Source: Larix sibirica
Taxonomy: Eukaryota; Streptophyta; Pinopsida; Pinales; Pinaceae
Direction of reading: 5' to 3'
Assembly (NCBI GenBank): GCA_004151065.3
Contig: NWUY0300027178.1
Location: 7,741-39,693 of the forward strand
DNA: 31,953 nucleotides
Part shown: positions 28,110 to 31,953 of the stretch, piece after piece
Layout of the letters: every line of letters begins with the position of its first letter
Position numbering within the stretch: position 1 is the stretch's first letter
Position numbers and translations under genes: made by a program
Notes under the pieces: generated by a model
Seen by the model: the letters and a program-made list of their open reading frames with translations, nothing else
What the model was told of the DNA's origin: nothing
The model's database searches: none

Positions 28110-29193
28110 TCATCTACATGAAGGGGTTATTAAAAAAAATAGGTGGTGGGATTCCAAGTAATGCCATAGGTACCAATCCTTCAAATCTAGTTGCATGCGA
28201 ATTAATTGTCCCAGGATGACACATCTAGCCATTAGCATTGAAATCATATGGAAACAGGATGGTGATCGTATCATTGGATCGAGTTCATACATGCTTGAAC
28301 TTACTCCTCGTTGTCAACTTGATACCCTACTGGGTTATGTCATTCACATAGGTGGGATAGTGGCATTCTATGTTGATTCTGGAGCAAGGGTTGAGCAGGG
28401 CCTGGACCATGGAGGCTTTAGCTACCAAAACTTTCCTACACATGAGTATTCGGGAAGCATTCCTACTTTGTGGTCTGAGATAGTTATCTTTATTTTTACG
28501 TGGATTTGGTATTGGTTTAGTGACCTACTGGCTTTTCATTATGGGAATTTTGATAAGTCGAGGCCTAGATTCAATGTTTTGACCCTTTTGGTCCATCAAT
28601 CTATAGCTCAATATTGATGCATTGAAGCAGAGATTCAATCATTTATTTTGGTTCCTTCGTTAATTAACCACGCCCTTCTTCTCAAAGCTAAGCTCAAATT
28701 AGGAATTGGGAAAACTTTTATTTGGCAAACATAATATTATACAAGGATCTGCTTGGGTATCTTGCACCTATTTTGTTCACGAGAAATTATGGGAAGGGAT
28801 TGTCACAGGAATCACCTGAAATGCCATAGAGAGATACAAGAGATGCAAAGGGTCCTTTGTAGACATGAAGAGTATATAAGTGGGAACATGACCTCCATAT
28901 TTTCTTTCACCAATAACGTTCAGGAGTATGAACATCATTGTGTCTCTCATAATGCCCTGGTTATGGATACCTTAGTACATTAGAAAAGACTAATTCAAGT
29001 CCTTGAAGTTGAGTGTTCCATGCTTTGAAACATGGTCTACAATATGAACAAATGCCCTCAATCTATGGCTTCTAACTTGGACTTGTTAATTGGATCAATA
29101 CATGGTGAGATTAGAGAAGAGGAAATAATCTAGATGTTTGAAGATATAGACCTCGAAAAACAAAAAACTCAACCCTCACAATCCGACACATGA
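28110..29193 (+). pseudogene. Decayed coding region of unknown identity
   Basis: Two main frames. 28195-28617 (140 codons) is rich in aromatic and hydrophobic residues, with LDTLLGYVIHIGGIVAFYVD and IVIFIFTWIWYWFSDLLAFH. The frame at 28753 continues with three stops to about 29193; it includes CHREIQEMQRVLCRHEEYIS and ends in a charged segment (EIREEEII-stop-MFEDIDLEKQ). The second half looks helical and gag-like. A candidate 3' tail (TTGTTAAAAAAATGAAAATG) at about 29434 suggests a plus-strand retroelement. I recognise no family. Confidence 0.4.
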
Positions 29194-29498
29194 AGAAGCA
29201 AGCAACAAACATGTCTTTCCTTAAATTTTGTTAGTTATGTTTTCTAAAACAACATTATATTTAGGTGTTTAATAGGGTATACACCGACAATCATTTTTTG
29301 AAGCAATAATATAGTCAAAATGCATCATGGCTAGACTATCATGTTGTACTTCGATGAAAATAAACAACTATTTGTGTACTACCTCGTTGATTAGTTTGAT
29401 TGCAACACTTTGTAATACAAATCTATACCCATTGTTAAAAAAATGAAAATGAAATTGGTAGTTAACATATATTATATTTCTTTAGTATAATTTAGAGT
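29194..29498. other. Downstream sequence of the decayed coding region, possible 3' UTR
   Basis: No open frame. It ends in an A-rich tract near 29434-29453 that could be a degenerate poly(A) for the plus-strand unit above. Confidence 0.35.
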
Positions 29499-30640
29499 AC
29501 TGATTTCTATTAATATACAAAGAGGTTACAATAATTTAGACTTCATTTTCCATAATCAAAGGAATATATGATATTGTTCTTGTAAATAGATAAGCTTATG
29601 TGTCTTACAAAAAATAAATATCTTATGTATATACTAGTATATGGCCAAAAACAACAAAACTATATAAGTGAAAGATTGACAAACTTTACCTCTAAACTAA
29701 GGATAATCAAGTACATATTACAAAATTTAACAATGTCTTTTTCCCATAAACTAGTAATGTTTGAGGTTTAGGGAAGACCCTTTTCCCGTAAACTAGTAAT
29801 GTTTGTGTTTCTAGGGGCCCTAAGGAGAGTCGAGACCCTCTTCCTTGAAAAATAGAAAATCTAAGGAACATAAGCACCTAGATACATGGAAAGTTTGATT
29901 ACTGCTCTTTCTGTAAGTCAGAATCAAGGATGATTAAGTTAGCCTGGGAAAACTATTGATTGTCCTTAGCCTACCTTTTACATGGATCTATGAATCATCC
30001 TCAACCAGTCTATCCTTGAGTCCCAAATTTACCCTAACCAAAGCATCATACTTAGCCTCCATGAATTCATGCTTCTTCAAAATGTTTGAGTGCAGTTGTG
30101 ACTCTCCCTCTTCCATGGATTAGGCTATGAGATATTTGACAAGCCATTATGTCTTGGTCATCCTAGAGACCTTGGTGTATATAATCCTAGAGGACCTTAT
30201 GTCTGACATCCATTGGAAATCCTCCTTGTCGACCAATTCAAAAGGTGTAAGACTTCATTTGGAAACAACCTTCTTCTTCATTTTGTTGACTTCTTCTTTA
30301 ACAACATCAAAATGAGATTGGAAATATATATTGGTAATCGCCATTGCCTCCTATTGGACTCTAGGAAACTTCCCCTATGTCTTCTTGAGAGGAATGCTAG
30401 CCTTTTGAAGTCTAGCCCAACTAGTTCTTTTGAAGTAGCTATTGAACTTCTCCTTAATTTGTGCTTTTCCTTTTCTGTCCATAAGTAGGTGAGGGTTCTT
30501 CCATGTCCTATTTCCATTAGATCCTTGCTACATAATCAAAGGAGGAAGCAAGCCCCATCCACTCGATATCAAGACCGTCCACTACTTCACTACCCAACTC
30601 CTGAGATTGACTCCTCCCCCCAAGATCAAAACTTGCCACA
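29499..30640 (-). mobile_element. Retroelement-like unit, minus strand, without visible reverse transcriptase
   Basis: On the minus strand the unit runs from about 30640 (TTGGGGGGAGGAGTC) to TTTGTATATTAATAGAAATC near 29508-29527. That tail resembles those at 24955 and 26980. Coding-like text is present only in short frames, chiefly 30517-30278 (MEIGHGRTLTYLWTEKEKHK then LRRSSIATSKELVGLDFKRL), basic and Ser-rich with no recognised domain. Stops are frequent. Limits are approximate and the relation to the 24.96-26.22 kb unit is inferred from the tail and orientation. Confidence 0.35.
29739..29822. repeat. 42-bp tandem duplication, diverged
   Basis: TTTTCCCxTAAACTAGTAAT plus GTTTG begins at 29739 and 29781. 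The second halves of the units differ more (GAGGTTTAGGGAAGACCC against TGTTTCTAGGGGCCC). It lies inside the minus-strand element near its 3' end. Confidence 0.8.
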
Positions 30641-30781
30641 TGGACAATGATACACAAATGTTCATTGGTAGTATAAGATTGTTATATTTGTCTGATATGG
30701 AACTGCGTTATATTAAAGGGACTTCTCCCTTGTGCTCAAAGCATAAATCCTAATATGGAGTGGCCTTGGTCTAGAGATCGT
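30641..30781. other. Spacer, nothing recognised
   Basis: Short non-coding interval between the minus-strand element and the following repeats. Confidence 0.3.
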
Positions 30782-30883
30782 GAACATCCCTCCATGCACG
30801 AGAATTGTTAATCTTATTATGGAGCTGGTCCGAGAAGCAAGAGCATAACTAGAACATACCTCCATGCATGAGAACTGTTAATC
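30782..30883. repeat. Direct repeat of 32 bp at 70-bp spacing
   Basis: GAACATCCCTCCATGCACGA plus GAATTGTTAATC at 30782-30813 recurs with four substitutions at 30852-30883. Confidence 0.85.
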
Positions 30884-31040
30884 CTCAAATTTATTATTAT
30901 GTATAGGCGATTCCTCTTCATGATTTGTCTCCCCATAGGTTTGAACCATAACTTGGTCTTTATATGATTACAGACTGAATTTCCATGAGAATTCACATCG
31001 TTTAGAGTGATGGGGTTGTACATATATGCCTGCCACCATA

Positions 31041-31120
31041 CCACTCTATCCATTGTAGCCATCATCCATTCTAGTTTGCATCACTCTATCCATTGTAGCC
31101 ATCATCCATTGTAGTTTGCA
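31041..31120. repeat. 40-bp tandem duplication, nearly perfect
   Basis: CACTCTATCCATTGTAGCCA and the following TCATCCATTxTAGTTTGCA occur at 31041-31080 and 31081-31120 with two differences. The repeat is recent compared with the elements around it. Confidence 0.92.
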
Positions 31121-31229
31121 TTGAAATTGATTCATGTAGTGTGTGCCAAAGGGTGCCTCCTCCCTCTGCATGGTCATGATGCTGACCCATGCCATATCAA
31201 ATAAACCCCCCTCCCACTACATTTGGGTG

Positions 31230-31640
31230 AACACATATTATAATTTATCATAACTTTTATATTGTAATATAATTTGTTGCAAGTTATAATAATATTATGC
31301 ATATCTGATACTAATTTGTCACAATATTATAATTTTTCATAATTTTATGCTTAAAATTTGTTATAACTTTATGTTTATCATCTTTTGATGTAATTTGTCA
31401 TAATAATATACTTATCAAATTCGTAAGGATATTATAATTTGTCATAATTACTGTGTGATTGTGATGTAATTTTTCATATCATAATTATAGAATATTAATT
31501 TATTATATTTTGTTGCCATTTATCATAATAATATGTGCATATCTAGTAATAATGTTTTCTATTAGCTTTCTAGTTGTAGTTTTTATCATAAATTTATGAC
31601 TAGTGGGCATAATGAAATAATATATTAACAAATCAAATAG
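31230..31640. repeat. Diverged AT-rich repeat with a TATAATTTGTCATAA-like word
   Basis: TAATTTGTCATAA or close variants (ATTTATCATAA, AATTTTTCATAA, AATTTGTTATAA) recur at least eight times at irregular spacing of roughly 25-60 bp between about 31240 and 31590. ATAATATxxGCATATCT recurs near 31292 and 31528. No open frame. This looks like an old, degenerated minisatellite. Confidence 0.55.
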
Positions 31641-31953
31641 TCAAATTACGACCTCATATTGTAGCATTTTTTTTATTTGTAAGCTAGTATATCTATTCTG
31701 TTAATATTATATAGAGATATATAATCATCCCCCACTATATCCTACCATAGGAGAAACCAAGATTATAGTGGGTCCAAATGAAATGAGTGCTATTTAGAAA
31801 CCTCATAAATGAAGTATTGTTGATCCAAGATGTTCTAGGTCTATAATTAGCTTATAAACAAAGTGCACTAAAAGAATAGAGCTCAACAATATTTGTATCA
31901 AACTAATCGCTACAGAACTGCTAATTGTTTAGTGCATGACGTATCCCTGAATT
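31641..31953. other. AT-rich end of window, nothing recognised
   Basis: No open frame, RNA gene or repeat boundary was identified. Confidence 0.4.

Overview
The window reads as nuclear DNA of a plant with a large, gene-poor, repeat-filled genome; a conifer or other gymnosperm fits best. The reasons are AT-rich non-coding sequence with almost no intact long reading frames, several old plant L1-type LINEs (DUF4283 ORF1 plus endonuclease/RT/RNase H ORF2) riddled with stops and frameshifts, a tRNA-derived SINE, a plant-type spliced exon with long presumed introns, and a hammerhead-like motif of the kind carried by Penelope-like elements, which in land plants are known chiefly from conifers. The species assignment is inference. 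Two N bases (1462 and 16583) show it is assembled sequence.

Layout. 1-6230: no recognisable cellular gene. It holds a perfect 56-bp palindrome (1630-1685), a 333-bp tandem repeat whose two copies have unrelated centres (1924-2595), a hammerhead ribozyme-like core (3739-3768) followed by a 52/57-bp tandem repeat, and a minus-strand copia-type primer-binding site with a presumed LTR remnant (about 4696-4950). 6415-6861 (minus strand): one intact 149-codon exon of a URT1-like terminal uridylyltransferase, with good splice sites at both ends, phase 0 on both sides, and a 60-bp in-frame duplication. This is the only convincing piece of a host gene. 7.0-11.3 kb: a DUF4283 LINE ORF1 remnant, a minisatellite-like stretch, a SINE (about 9047-9307), a minus-strand RNase H remnant ending at 9742, and a nested AT-rich tandem duplication (10263-11010).

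11.3-17.3 kb: a decayed plus-strand LINE (ORF1, zinc knuckle, endonuclease, RT) that loses its 3' part near 16.5 kb and abuts, tail to tail, a minus-strand LINE RNase H/3' end. 17.3-18.4 kb: AT-rich spacer full of 18-25 bp tandem duplications. 18.4-24.9 kb: a nearly full-length decayed plus-strand LINE with all expected domains in order and candidate target-site duplications. 24.95-26.22 kb: a minus-strand retroelement-like unit with no visible RT. 26.2-28.1 kb: AT-rich spacer with a similar minus-strand 3' end. 28.1-29.2 kb: an unrecognised decayed coding region. 29.5-30.6 kb: a third minus-strand RT-less element. 30.7-31.95 kb: short tandem duplications and a diverged AT-rich repeat.

The genes do not form an operon or pathway. 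The picture is one host exon embedded in layers of retroelement insertions of different ages and orientations. All functional assignments rest on motifs read by eye; no alignment or database search was run.
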